64,000 nucleotides of DNA from a virus. The stretch lies in IMG/VR virus record IMGVR_UViG_3300032117_000022, positions 1-64,000 of that record. One strand, written 5' to 3'. The position numbers were made by a program, and so were the translations under genes. The notes beneath the pieces are model-generated. The model was not told where the DNA came from. It saw only the letters and a list, made by a program, of their open reading frames with translations, and made no database searches. This document shows positions 1 through 7,664 of the stretch, piece after piece (position 1 is the stretch's first letter; the number at the start of each line of letters is the position of its first letter).

Positions 1-566
1 ACACACCTACTCCACATCGTGGTCTAGATATTCTGGTACCAGTCTTCATCAAGCTAGCCGAGAACGATCCTAACATCACATTGGATGTCTATTCATCATT
101 CAAGTTGTATGGTTGGGAACAACGCGATCAACAGTATGAAGACCTGTTTGAAGTCTGTCGCCAGCATCCACAGATTAACTATCACGGCTCTGTAAGCAAC
201 GAAGAGTTGCGCAGCGCATTGTTGAACGCAGACATCTTTGCATATCCTTCAATCTGGAAAGAAACCTCCTGTCTCTGTTTGATCGAAGCCATGTCTGCTG
301 GTCTACTCTGCATTCATCCTAATCTAGCAGCACTACCAGAAACTTCTATGGGCTTGACATGGATGTATCAGTGGAGCGAAGATAAGAATCATCATGCAAA
401 CTCATTCTATCAGGTTCTTTCACAGGGTATCAACGTTATGCGTAATCAAAGAGACTTGATTGCACAGGATCTTTATCTACAGAAAATCCAAGCAGATCGT
501 ACATACAACTGGAACACTAAAGCAATGGAATGGTCGGGCCTTCTAGAATCTCTAAAAAATAAGTAA
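1..566 (+). CDS. glycosyltransferase, GT-B fold (3' part)
   Basis: The frame is open from base 3, so the gene begins left of the window. What remains is the nucleotide-sugar-binding half of a GT4/GT1-like glycosyltransferase. It opens with TPHRGLDIL, typical of the start of the second Rossmann domain. It then has VSNEELRSALLNADIFAYPS followed by the E-x7-E signature KETSCLCLIEAMSAG. It probably moves a sugar onto phage DNA, a virion protein or a host surface glycan; the acceptor cannot be told from this part. The gene ends at a TAA 20 bases before the next start. Confidence 0.8.
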   Translation, partial: TPTPHRGLDILVPVFIKLAENDPNITLDVYSSFKLYGWEQRDQQYEDLFEVCRQHPQINYHGSVSNEELRSALLNADIFAYPSIWKETSCLCLIEAMSAGLLCIHPNLAALPETSMGLTWMYQWSEDKNHHANSFYQVLSQGINVMRNQRDLIAQDLYLQKIQADRTYNWNTKAMEWSGLLESLKNK

Positions 567-585
567 TGGTAGAGAGGAGACTTGT

Positions 586-954
586 GTGAATACCAACACA
601 GCTATTTCTACTAATGTTTCTGTTGAGATACGTTCAAACATCATTCAGTTCCCGTTGAAAAATAGAACAAACTTTACCCAAGATCATCTTGAAGAGATGA
701 GAGAGCAGGCTCTTCTAAACAAAATAGAGTTTGTTCATTTCGTGACGGATGAGATGACCGAAGAGTTGTTCTATAAGATTGGTATGCTAGGGTTCAACTT
801 TGATGACGATGACTTCAGCAAAGATGTTGCACTAGTCATCGAATCCCTACGGTCATTGATCCTCAAGAGTATGGGAGTCAATCATGGGCTGCAACAAGCA
901 GCAGAACAGTTGATTGACTTTCCAGACATCGATGAAGAATATTTTGACGAATAA
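586..954 (+). CDS. hypothetical acidic phage protein
   Basis: 122 residues from a GTG start preceded by the strong ribosome site AGAGGAG. I do not recognise a catalytic domain. The middle is helical and the tail is very acidic (ends DIDEEYFDE). It lies between a glycosyltransferase and RNase H, all on the same strand. Its size and acidic end suggest a small DNA-metabolism accessory protein, but that is only a guess. Confidence 0.6.
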   Translation: MNTNTAISTNVSVEIRSNIIQFPLKNRTNFTQDHLEEMREQALLNKIEFVHFVTDEMTEELFYKIGMLGFNFDDDDFSKDVALVIESLRSLILKSMGVNHGLQQAAEQLIDFPDIDEEYFDE

Positions 955-1016
955 CTCTTTACAATGATCTAAAAATGTTGTATATATAGATCATAACAAC
1001 GTGAGAACAACCTAAC

Positions 1017-1862
1017 ATGATTATCCTAGATTTGTCACAAGTCATGATTTCGACTCTTATGGTCCAGATCGGTAACCATAAAAATGTCAAGATCGAAGAA
1101 GATATCATTCGACACATGGTGTTGAACGCTCTACGCGCACACAAGGTAAAGTTTACTGCCGAGTTTGGTGAGATGGTCATTGCTTGTGATGACAAGAACT
1201 ACTGGCGCAAGCAAGTTTATCCTTATTACAAAGCTAATCGCAAGAAGGAACGCGATGCTTCTGAACTTGACTGGAATGCAGTGTTTGAAACACTCAACAA
1301 GATTCGTCAAGAAATCAAGGACTTCTTTCCTTACAAAGTCATTCAGGTAGAACACGCTGAAGCTGATGATGTTATCGCTACTCTTGTCAAAGAGTATCAT
1401 TTGCGTGAAAACATTTTGGTGCTGTCTGGCGATAAAGACTTTGGTCAGTTGCAGAAGTATCCTAACGTCAAGCAATATAGCCCTGTCCTCAAGAAGTACA
1501 TTACTTGTACCAATCCTGACTTGTTCCTCAAAGAACATATCATGAAGGGTGATGTGTCTGATGGCATTCCCAACTTTCTATCGGCTGATAATGTGTTCGT
1601 TATGGGCATTCGGCAGTCTCCTGTGTCTGCTAAGAAGCTGTCTTCTTGGATTCTTCAAGAACCTGAACAGTTCTGCAATGAAACCATGCTGCGTAACTAT
1701 AAGCGCAATCAACAGTTGATCGATCTTGATTGTATTCCTACTGAAATCTCAGAGCAAGTTCTGGAACAGTACAATACTCAGAAAAAAGATCGTAGCAAAC
1801 TGTTCAACTATTTTGTAGAAAATCGTTTGAAGAACCTTTTGGAATGTGTAGGTGATTTTTAA
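1017..1862 (+). CDS. rnh: RNase H, T4 Rnh / FEN-1 family
   Basis: 281 residues, close to the 305 of T4 Rnh, the 5'-nuclease that removes RNA primers and flaps from lagging-strand DNA. Visible metal-binding acidic residues sit in the family order: D5 in ILDLSQ, D58/D59 in ACDDKNYW, the E112-D118 cluster in EHAEADDVIA, D139/D141 in LSGDKDFGQL, and D179/D182 in GDVSDGIPN. The last motif is part of the helix-hairpin-helix region. It would act at the replication fork with gp32 (54697). The next small gene overlaps its stop by TAATG. Confidence 0.93.
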   Translation: MIILDLSQVMISTLMVQIGNHKNVKIEEDIIRHMVLNALRAHKVKFTAEFGEMVIACDDKNYWRKQVYPYYKANRKKERDASELDWNAVFETLNKIRQEIKDFFPYKVIQVEHAEADDVIATLVKEYHLRENILVLSGDKDFGQLQKYPNVKQYSPVLKKYITCTNPDLFLKEHIMKGDVSDGIPNFLSADNVFVMGIRQSPVSAKKLSSWILQEPEQFCNETMLRNYKRNQQLIDLDCIPTEISEQVLEQYNTQKKDRSKLFNYFVENRLKNLLECVGDF

Positions 1863-2005
1863 TGGTAAGAAAAAGAGTTGGGCCACCAAAGATCAGTAAA
1901 GTTAAAACAACAAAAAGCGGCTCAACTCGCACATACACAAAAAGTTTGAGCGGTAAATGGTCTATTACAGGTTGGAGTGGAAAGACTCCTCGAAGAAAGA
2001 AATGA
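1862..2005 (+). CDS. small basic protein, 47 aa
   Basis: Starts at the ATG overlapping the RNase H stop (TAATG), which implies translational coupling. It is strongly basic (MVRKRVGPPK at the start, GKTPRRKK at the end) with a central WSITGWSG stretch. No family recognised; the charge suggests nucleic-acid binding. Confidence 0.55.
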   Translation: MVRKRVGPPKISKVKTTKSGSTRTYTKSLSGKWSITGWSGKTPRRKK

Positions 2006-2018
2006 TAGGGAATAAACA

Positions 2019-2519
2019 ATGTTAGGTATCTCAGAGATTTTGAATAAGATTGACGCTGAACCAGATTACGAAAAGCGTCGTAGTATGCTAGCCGCAAACG
2101 TAAACAATCCTACGTTTATGGAAATCCTAAAGATGACATATCATCCTGGTGTTCGCTGGCTTCTACCAGAAGGTGCACCTCCATACAAGCCATGTCAGTT
2201 TCTAGATCAGCAAGCAATGCTCTATAACACTTTCCGCAAGATGTATCTTTGGGTTGGGCCAGAAAATCCAAACATCTCGAAGGCAAAGCGTGAAGCATTG
2301 TTCGTAAACTTTTTGGAAGCACTTGATCCTGCTGATGCTAAACTTATCTTGGCAGTCAAGGACCGCAATCTTCCATATGTAAACATCGATGAACAACTCG
2401 TTCGTAGTGTATTCACACTTTTGCTTCCACCTAAGCAGGAAGCAGATACAACAGTAGCAGAACCAGCCCCAGTCAAACGAGGTCGCGGGCGCCCTAAGAA
2501 AGAAAACGTAAATGCATAA
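2019..2519 (+). CDS. DUF6433-like conserved T4-type phage protein with AT-hook tail
   Basis: 166 residues. The body resembles a family found in cyanophages and related T4-like viruses, with the recurring pieces LLPEGAPPYKP, KREALFVNFLEAL and AKLILAVKDRNLPY. The tail carries RGRGRPKK, a textbook AT-hook that binds the minor groove of AT-rich DNA. Function is unknown; the AT-hook suggests work on DNA, in keeping with neighbouring RNase H and PhoH. The next gene overlaps its end by 8 bases. Confidence 0.7.
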   Translation: MLGISEILNKIDAEPDYEKRRSMLAANVNNPTFMEILKMTYHPGVRWLLPEGAPPYKPCQFLDQQAMLYNTFRKMYLWVGPENPNISKAKREALFVNFLEALDPADAKLILAVKDRNLPYVNIDEQLVRSVFTLLLPPKQEADTTVAEPAPVKRGRGRPKKENVNA

Positions 2520-2679
2520 GAAGAAGGTCATGAAGTTCAAGGACTGGTACGAAGAAGACGAAGTGAACAATACTTCTCAGTTGCGAGAGTATCGGGAACA
2601 CAAGAAACAAAAACGTCTAAATAGAGCGATCAGGACACTTGATATTGACCAACTATTAGAAATGGAAGACGATGAGTAA
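2512..2679 (+). CDS. small charged protein, 55 aa
   Basis: ATG overlaps the end of the upstream gene and the stop abuts the next ATG, so it is packed into the operon. The sequence is a basic helix (REHKKQKRLNRAIR) followed by an acidic hydrophobic tail, DIDQLLEMEDDE. The tail loosely recalls sliding-clamp binding ends, but a better gp33 candidate exists at 54361. Function unknown. Confidence 0.55.
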   Translation: MHKKKVMKFKDWYEEDEVNNTSQLREYREHKKQKRLNRAIRTLDIDQLLEMEDDE

Positions 2680-3048
2680 ATGAGTAAGCCTTGGGGATGG
2701 ATAACAATGATTGATGCTGGAGAATGTGATTCTTCGGCTATAAACGATGTTGTTGTTTTTCAAAACTTTATTGATGATGTATTGAATGCCATAGAAATGG
2801 TAAAAATAGGTGATCTAAACATCGTTTGGTGTAATACAAATGATCCCAATAAAGTAGGATATTCAATATATCAACTTCTTCAAGATTCAAACATATCAGC
2901 ACATTTCTGTCCAGTAGATCGTAATAGTTGTTACATGGACATTTTCTCTTGTAAAGAATATTCTGAAGAAACAGTCAAAGAAATCTTCGTCAAGTATTTT
3001 AATCCTAAAAAGATTCACTGTCAAACAATAGAACGCAAGATTGACTGA
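2680..3048 (+). CDS. S-adenosylmethionine decarboxylase-like protein (SpeD family)
   Basis: 122 residues, the size of prokaryotic AdoMet decarboxylase proenzymes, which cleave themselves to make a pyruvoyl group and supply decarboxylated AdoMet for spermidine synthesis. DSNISAH (69-75) aligns with the family self-cleavage box ESHLTIH, giving S70 as the pyruvoyl precursor and H75 as the processing histidine. YMDIFSC (85-91) aligns with AVDVFTC, giving C91 as the catalytic acid. The loop between H75 and C91 is one residue longer than in Thermotoga SpeD. Overall similarity is low, so activity is inferred from these three residues and length. Confidence 0.65.
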   Translation: MSKPWGWITMIDAGECDSSAINDVVVFQNFIDDVLNAIEMVKIGDLNIVWCNTNDPNKVGYSIYQLLQDSNISAHFCPVDRNSCYMDIFSCKEYSEETVKEIFVKYFNPKKIHCQTIERKID

Positions 3049-3077
3049 TTTTATAAGTAATCGTAAGGAGTAACTAC

Positions 3078-3389
3078 ATGCCAATGTACCAATACCTCAT
3101 TCCTGAAACACAAGAAACGTGGGACGAGTTGTGGTCTTATGCATCACACAAGCAGTTTCTCCAAGACAATCCACACATTCAGCAAGTATTTCATATGCCT
3201 ATGCTCGTAGGTGGTACTGGTGATCGTGTAAAAACAGACAGTGGAATGAACGATGTTCTAAGTCGAATCGCCGCTGCTAATCCATTTTCTCCCCTCGCAG
3301 AGAAACATGGCTCTAAGAGTGTTAAAGAAACAAAGACCCGCGAAGCTGTCAACAAAGTAAAAAAGAAGCTTGGTGGTGCTTTGACATAA
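3078..3389 (+). CDS. FmdB-like small protein lacking the zinc ribbon
   Basis: 103 residues with ribosome site AAGGAG. The start MPMYQYLIPETQETWDELW follows the pattern of FmdB-type putative regulators seen in T4-like phages (MPTY.F...), but the CxxC pairs of the zinc ribbon are absent. The C-terminal 35 residues are basic and low in complexity. Role unknown; similar genes sit beside phoH in other T4-type phages. Confidence 0.5.
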   Translation: MPMYQYLIPETQETWDELWSYASHKQFLQDNPHIQQVFHMPMLVGGTGDRVKTDSGMNDVLSRIAAANPFSPLAEKHGSKSVKETKTREAVNKVKKKLGGALT

Positions 3390-3428
3390 TGTGCCGGTGA
3401 CTTAACGTAAAAACGATTAAGGAGTCTT

Positions 3429-4223
3429 ATGGCTACGACAAGAGCGGAAAAGCGAGACCGTAATAGACAGAGTAGACAAAGCAAAGAGAGAACCACAGAA
3501 GATAAACTGAAACTGCACTTATCTCAAATCACACCTGCTACAGACAATCAACGCAGGTCGTTCGAATACTATGATGATGGCAAGAACCTTTTGCTCCACG
3601 GAGTTCCTGGTTCTGGCAAATCATTCATCAGTCTTTATCTTGCTCTTGAAGAGGTAATGGAAGACTTAAACAAACCTCGTAAAGTAGTCATTATTAGAAG
3701 CGCACAATCATCTAAGTCCATCGGCTTCTTGCCTGGCACCGCGGCTCAGAAGATGGAAGTCTTTGAGGCGCCATATATCTCCATCTGTGCAAAGTTATTC
3801 AAGCGTGGAGACGCATACAGCATCCTAAAACAAAAAGGCATTGTTGAGTTCGAATCAACATCATTCCTTCGTGGTACAACCATCGACAACGCTATTGTGA
3901 TTCTAGATGAATGTCAGAATCTAGGTTATAACGAACTTAAAACAGTCTTGACACGTATTGGCGAAAATGCTAAAGTTATCGTATGCGGTGACATCAATCA
4001 AGATGACTTGACAAGTTCTCGTTATAATGAAGAGTCTGGTTTAAAATCTATGATGAGAGTTTTAGATAAGATTCCTTCTATCCGAAAAGTTGAGTTTGAT
4101 GTGGACGATATTGTTCGTTCTGGATTTGTCCGTGAGTTTATTCTAGCAGAACTACAAGAGATTGGTTATTTTCGTGATACAAAAAAAGTTCAAACACAAC
4201 ACGACAACACTGCCTGGTATTGA
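3429..4223 (+). CDS. phoH: PhoH-family P-loop ATPase
   Basis: 264 residues. Walker A is HGVPGSGKS (57-65) and Walker B is AIVILDECQN (155-164). The family box RSAQSSKSIGFLPGT lies between them and VIVCGDINQDDL follows. PhoH proteins are cytoplasmic ATPases with a helicase-like core that are very common in T4-type phages; their exact job is unsettled (RNA metabolism is likely). A ribosome site (AAGGAG) sits 8 bases before the ATG. The 3' end overlaps the following nuclease gene by about 60 bases in another frame. Confidence 0.9.
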   Translation: MATTRAEKRDRNRQSRQSKERTTEDKLKLHLSQITPATDNQRRSFEYYDDGKNLLLHGVPGSGKSFISLYLALEEVMEDLNKPRKVVIIRSAQSSKSIGFLPGTAAQKMEVFEAPYISICAKLFKRGDAYSILKQKGIVEFESTSFLRGTTIDNAIVILDECQNLGYNELKTVLTRIGENAKVIVCGDINQDDLTSSRYNEESGLKSMMRVLDKIPSIRKVEFDVDDIVRSGFVREFILAELQEIGYFRDTKKVQTQHDNTAWY

Positions 4224-4875
4224 TAGGATTGATGGTGATGAGAACACGGGGAGACTTTATCGTCTCCCCGATGGTTCTAAAGTTCCTTCTGTAACCACTG
4301 TCCTAGGGTGGTATAAGAAGCCTCAACTAGCAGAATGGCGTAAGCGGCTAGGTGAAGAAGAAGTTCAAAAGGTTTTGAGAAGAACTTCTAGTCGTGGTAC
4401 CAAAGTTCATGCTATCTGTGAAGATTATCTACACAATAAAGAGATTGACAAAGACAAAGTAGATCCGTTTGCATTGTTTTTGTTTACATCCATTCAAAAG
4501 TTTATTGATCGTATTGACAATGTTCTTGGTGTTGAGTTGCAGATGTACTCCAATCATCTTGGAGTTGCTGGAACTGCTGACGTTATTGCAGACTTTGATG
4601 ACCGTAGGTCTATCATCGACTTCAAGACATCAGATAAACCTAAGAAAGAGGAGTGGATTGATACATACTTCATGCAGATGGCCATCTATGCGGTCATGTA
4701 TGAAGAACTAACTGGTGTACCTGTGAATAATCTTGTTGTTATCATTGCAGTAGAGAACAGCGAACCTCAGTTGTTCATCCAAAGAAGAAACCAGTGGATT
4801 GGAAAAGCAGTCAATGTCATCAACACATACTACGATTATCACGGATTAACTCGTGGACAAATCACCAAAGTTTAA
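4162..4875 (+). CDS. PD-(D/E)XK nuclease, RecB/Cas4-like
   Basis: RecB-type nuclease. The motifs are GTADVIADFD (first catalytic Asp), SIIDFKTSD (the D-x-K pair) and YFMQMAIYAVMY (the Q-x3-Y motif of the RecB/Cas4 branch). The N-terminal PSVTTVLGWYKKP matches homologues in cyanophages. The start is uncertain: only TTG 4162 or GTG 4174 lie in frame upstream and both are inside phoH, so translation may be coupled to it. A perfect 9-bp hairpin is embedded at 4247-4270. It may process recombination or replication ends; no helicase is attached. Confidence 0.8.
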   Translation: MVIFVIQKKFKHNTTTLPGIDRIDGDENTGRLYRLPDGSKVPSVTTVLGWYKKPQLAEWRKRLGEEEVQKVLRRTSSRGTKVHAICEDYLHNKEIDKDKVDPFALFLFTSIQKFIDRIDNVLGVELQMYSNHLGVAGTADVIADFDDRRSIIDFKTSDKPKKEEWIDTYFMQMAIYAVMYEELTGVPVNNLVVIIAVENSEPQLFIQRRNQWIGKAVNVINTYYDYHGLTRGQITKV

Positions 4876-5041
4876 GAAACGCTATTTTCTGATTTTTATA
4901 ACAGAAGAATCAGGCCGTGAAACCGATATCGACTATATCGGGCTGAACGCAAAGTCATTCAAAGACGCAAAACGAATCGCTAGATGTGTCTATGGTGAGC
5001 ATGGACCAAATCATATAGTTTACAAAAACGTAGAGGTGTGA
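4853..5041 (+). CDS. hypothetical protein, 62 aa
   Basis: GTG start overlapping the nuclease 3' end by 23 bases. The pattern FLIFITEESGRETDIDYIGL and then KSFKDAKRIARCVYGE looks like a compact alpha-beta domain. No function recognised. It closes the first operon; a promoter cassette follows 12 bases later. Confidence 0.55.
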   Translation: MDKSPKFKKRYFLIFITEESGRETDIDYIGLNAKSFKDAKRIARCVYGEHGPNHIVYKNVEV

Positions 5042-5053
5042 GACGAATCTAGC

Positions 5054-5082
5054 TTGACATTTTATCGCGAATCGTCTATTGT
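5054..5082 (+). promoter_or_regulatory. sigma70-like promoter of the nested-hairpin cassette
   Basis: TTGACA (5054-5059), 17-bp spacer, TATTGT (5077-5082). The spacer piece 5067-5077 can pair with 5104-5114, which covers the ribosome site AAAAGGTG and reaches the base before the TATG of the start (5116): 8 Watson-Crick and 3 G-U pairs. RNA begun here lacks the 5' arm, whereas read-through RNA carries both. Confidence 0.8.
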
Positions 5083-5115
5083 CAGAAAGTAGACAGAGAG
5101 AAAAGGTGATTCGTT

Positions 5116-5481
5116 ATGGAAGTTCAAGTTCTTCATTTTGATCGCGACGGTCTCGGCAATCGTTGGTTTGAGCATATGGCTACGATTGATCTGTCAAGCT
5201 ACATGTTTGATAATATGGGAGTACAAGACGCTCTGGAATATGCCTATCGTCACACTCAGAACATCGGTGGTTCCTGGTCGATGGAACGAATGATCGATCA
5301 TAAGGGCGAACTTTATGAGAATCCCGATTTCAATCCTCATGTGATTGTTGTAAAGCCTCTTGATGGTGAAAATGGCAAAAAGTGGGGTCATCGCTCGTCT
5401 ATGGTCGGTGACCGTATGATCATTGATGGTGAAGTTTTTGAGGTTGATACGTTCGGCTTCAAGCTTGTGGAGGGCGAATAA
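5116..5481 (+). CDS. hypothetical protein, 121 aa
   Basis: First gene after a strong promoter cassette, with GATTCGTT directly before the ATG as in sibling operons. No known domain. It is a soluble mixed alpha-beta protein starting MEVQVLHFDRDGLGNRWF and ending in an acidic tail. It shares its stop with the next start (ATAATG). Probably an early host-takeover protein, judged by promoter type only. Confidence 0.6.
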   Translation: MEVQVLHFDRDGLGNRWFEHMATIDLSSYMFDNMGVQDALEYAYRHTQNIGGSWSMERMIDHKGELYENPDFNPHVIVVKPLDGENGKKWGHRSSMVGDRMIIDGEVFEVDTFGFKLVEGE

Positions 5482-5678
5482 TGTCTTTTAATCATCGTCA
5501 CGGTGGTCCTTATGATCGTGGTAGTGCTGATGCCTATTATGGTCGCCCCTACAAGCCACACTTTTATGAAAAAGCTACGTATGCATCACCTCTTGTGGAA
5601 AAGTCTGATATGACCCCAGAGCAGATTAACGAATATGATGCTGGCTTTTATGGTGAGTCAGATCGAAAATACGGTTGA
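5481..5678 (+). CDS. hypothetical protein, 65 aa
   Basis: ATG overlaps the upstream stop. The protein is rich in Tyr, His and Gly (GGPYDRGSADAYYGRPYKP), with a C-terminal PEQINEYDAGFYGESDRKYG that is common in small phage proteins of unknown role. The next promoter overlaps its 3' end. Confidence 0.55.
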   Translation: MSFNHRHGGPYDRGSADAYYGRPYKPHFYEKATYASPLVEKSDMTPEQINEYDAGFYGESDRKYG

Positions 5679-5707
5679 CATTAATCGCGAATCGTGCTAG
5701 GTATACA
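5675..5707 (+). promoter_or_regulatory. sigma70-like promoter, divergent copy of the cassette
   Basis: TTGACA 5675-5680 is followed by ATCGCGAATCGTGC, as in the sibling promoters. The -10 box is not clear: TAGGTA lies at 17-bp spacing and TATACA at 21. The pairing with the downstream leader is short (about 4 bp). It overlaps the 3' end of the upstream gene. Confidence 0.55.
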
Positions 5708-5728
5708 TAATAGAAAACGGAGATTGTC

Positions 5729-5965
5729 ATGAACGCAGATTATTTTTCAGTTTCAACAGACACATCTTTCATGAACGGTGTCTGCACTGCTTCCAAGATG
5801 ATCCTAAACACTCCAGAGAACGTTCGCGATATTCCCTGCGATACATGCCCGAACGCTGACATATGCGCTCTGGATATCACTGACTGCGTTGCATCGCGTG
5901 TTTGGTACACTACTGGTGATTTTCTTGACAAAGACGTTGCGCGTCTCATCCGAAAGGCTAAGTGA
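5729..5965 (+). CDS. cysteine-rich hypothetical protein, 78 aa
   Basis: Ribosome site CGGAGA before ATG 5729. Six cysteines: one early, then IPCDTCPNADICALDITDC in the middle. The spacing suggests a metal-binding knuckle or disulphides. No named family. The next gene starts one base after its stop. Confidence 0.55.
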   Translation: MNADYFSVSTDTSFMNGVCTASKMILNTPENVRDIPCDTCPNADICALDITDCVASRVWYTTGDFLDKDVARLIRKAK

Positions 5966-5966
5966 A

Positions 5967-6368
5967 ATGACTAAGATTGTTTACAACTCTTCCTATGGTG
6001 GTTTCGGTCTATCGCATGAGGCTGTTATGCGTTATGCTGAAATCAAGGGAATCACTCTGTACGATCATCGTAGCTGGGGTTATTCGTATGCTACTGTTCC
6101 TTGGGAAGAATATGATCGTATCTATGAGGAATGCCGTAAAGAACATAACTACCGCCGTTCGAATGAACTAACTTTCAGCGACCTTAGTATTAGTCGTACC
6201 GATCCTGCTTTGGTTCAGGTTGTAGAAGAACTTGGTGATGATGCTAATGGTACTTACGCCAAGTTGCTGATCGAAGAACTTCCTGCTGGTACTCTGTATC
6301 GTATTGATGAGTATGATGGTAATGAAACTGTCATGACACAAGATGACTATGATTGGAGTGTTGCTTGA
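5967..6368 (+). CDS. conserved phage protein, 133 aa
   Basis: The chosen ATG is 5967, just after the upstream TGA, because an upstream in-frame start would run through the previous gene. The N-terminus IVYNSSYGGFGLSHEAV is a recurring opening of a family in large phages whose function is unknown. The middle has HRSWGYSYATVPWEEYDRIY, and the C-terminus LLIEELPAGTLYRIDEYDG is typical of that family. Cytoplasmic, no membrane segment. Confidence 0.65.
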   Translation: MTKIVYNSSYGGFGLSHEAVMRYAEIKGITLYDHRSWGYSYATVPWEEYDRIYEECRKEHNYRRSNELTFSDLSISRTDPALVQVVEELGDDANGTYAKLLIEELPAGTLYRIDEYDGNETVMTQDDYDWSVA

Positions 6369-6532
6369 TGGAAACGGAAAAATCATTCTCATCCTTTGAA
6401 GCACTAACACACTTCTCAGAAGTATATGATCTACTTGACAATATTACATATTATGATCCTATTCGCGGTTGGGTGTTGATTCTCGATGAAGATTTCGATG
6501 AAGATTATGAAGGTCCTCAGCAAGGTTGCTGA
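6368..6532 (+). CDS. small acidic protein, 54 aa
   Basis: Starts at an ATG overlapping the preceding stop (TGATG) and ends inside the next gene. The tail is acidic (LDEDFDEDYEGPQQGC). The overlap on both sides supports a real gene. No function recognised. Confidence 0.5.
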   Translation: METEKSFSSFEALTHFSEVYDLLDNITYYDPIRGWVLILDEDFDEDYEGPQQGC

Positions 6533-6896
6533 AGCCTCGGAACCGTTTGCTAGGGCCAAGATAGCCGCTGCTCTCGTTTACAAAAACGAAATCATCGCGA
6601 TTGGCACTAACAAGAACAAAACGCATCCACTTCAAGGCAGATATGCAAAACATGAAGAAGCTATATATCTTCATGCAGAAATAGATGCAATCGCTAACGC
6701 ACTGCGTAGGCATGATGCTGATACCGTGGCTAAATCCAAACTCTACATCTATCGGTGTAAGTGGACACATAGCAAGAAACCTATGATCACTCAGGGATTG
6801 GCTAAGCCGTGTGAAGGCTGTATGCGCGCTATTGCAGCGTTTGATATCAAGCATGTTTGTTATACATTAGAGGACGAAGGTTATGAGTGGCTATAA
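6507..6896 (+). CDS. cytidine/dCMP deaminase-family protein
   Basis: Zinc deaminase fold. The box HAEIDAIANAL supplies the first zinc ligand and the proton-shuttle Glu, and KPCEGCMRAI supplies the two cysteines. It may deaminate dCMP or a related nucleotide for dTMP supply with ThyX (29041). It is about 130 residues, shorter than T4 Cd (193). Three in-frame ATGs (6486, 6498, 6507) are possible. I chose 6507 because MKVLSKVAEASEPFARAKIAAA is the usual length before the first strand and upstream codons overlap the acidic gene. Confidence 0.75.
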   Translation: MKVLSKVAEASEPFARAKIAAALVYKNEIIAIGTNKNKTHPLQGRYAKHEEAIYLHAEIDAIANALRRHDADTVAKSKLYIYRCKWTHSKKPMITQGLAKPCEGCMRAIAAFDIKHVCYTLEDEGYEWL

Positions 6897-7429
6897 TGGG
6901 TAAACGAAGTGACTTTGACAGAGTAGAACGTGACTTCTATCCTACTCCGATGAAAGCCGTTCTGCCTCTGTTGCCACATCTGAAGAAGTATTCTAACTTC
7001 TATGAACCATGCGCCGGCGATGGTAGATTGATTGATCATCTTAGTTATTATAATCATACTTGTATTGAAGCATGGGACATTGAACCACAAGAAAAGTGGA
7101 TTCTACAGTCAAATGCTCTTGACATTCAGTTCAATCCAGTATATTATGGATGGAATATAGATTACATCATCACCAATCCACCTTGGAATCGCAAGATTCT
7201 TCATCCCATGATTGAACACTTCAGCAATCAACTTCCCACTTGGTTGCTGTTTGATGCAGACTGGATGCACACCAAGCAATCATCCGCGCTGATGAAACGC
7301 TGCGAAATGGTTGTATCTGTGGGTCGTGTAAAGTGGATTGAGGGAAGTAAGACAAGCGGGAAAGACAACTGTGCTTGGTATCTGTTTACAAATACAACAA
7401 ACGCTAAAACTGTTTTTTATGGAAGGTAA
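6896..7429 (+). CDS. DNA adenine methyltransferase-like protein
   Basis: 177 residues from the ATG overlapping the deaminase stop (TAATG). Motif I is FYEPCAGDGRL and motif IV is IITNPPWNR, the N6-adenine NPPW type. A short core without a recognition domain suggests either an orphan methylase or a degenerate one. A family of short NPPW proteins is common in large phages. Target unknown. A second, Dam-like methylase lies at 44892. Confidence 0.75.
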   Translation: MGKRSDFDRVERDFYPTPMKAVLPLLPHLKKYSNFYEPCAGDGRLIDHLSYYNHTCIEAWDIEPQEKWILQSNALDIQFNPVYYGWNIDYIITNPPWNRKILHPMIEHFSNQLPTWLLFDADWMHTKQSSALMKRCEMVVSVGRVKWIEGSKTSGKDNCAWYLFTNTTNAKTVFYGR

Positions 7430-7662
7430 TGATTATGGATAAGTTTATTATTGGTTTGTTTACTGTTTTTGGCACTATCGTTCTCGGTTGTGCTTATGGT
7501 CTGTTGATGTCATGGCCTGTTATGTGGCTATGGAATGCTGATCTTGTTCCTGCTATGACTATTTTGCGACCTATTGGTTGGATCCAAGCATGGGGCATCT
7601 CCATTCTAGTATCGCTTCTTGTTACTCGTGCGAGTGTGAGTAAAGATTGGAGTAAGGATTAA
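7429..7662 (+). CDS. small membrane protein, 77 aa
   Basis: Two hydrophobic helices (about residues 5-30 and 52-68) joined by a short loop with Pro and Trp. The start overlaps the methylase stop (TAATG). No family recognised; probably an inner-membrane protein of early infection. Confidence 0.55.
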   Translation: MIMDKFIIGLFTVFGTIVLGCAYGLLMSWPVMWLWNADLVPAMTILRPIGWIQAWGISILVSLLVTRASVSKDWSKD

Positions 7663-7664
7663 TC

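Noticed and set aside
2512-2679. 55-aa acidic-tailed protein as gp33
   Set aside because: The tail only loosely resembles a clamp-binding motif, and 54361 fits the coactivator family much better.
4150-4223. A7 slippery run at the phoH-nuclease overlap as a programmed frameshift
   Set aside because: A -1 shift there leads to the wrong frame; the nuclease is in the +1 frame. Overlap with coupled initiation is simpler.
6896-7429. Methylase-like gene as partner of the EcoRI-like nuclease
   Set aside because: It lies 37 kb away in another operon, while a methylase directly overlaps the nuclease.
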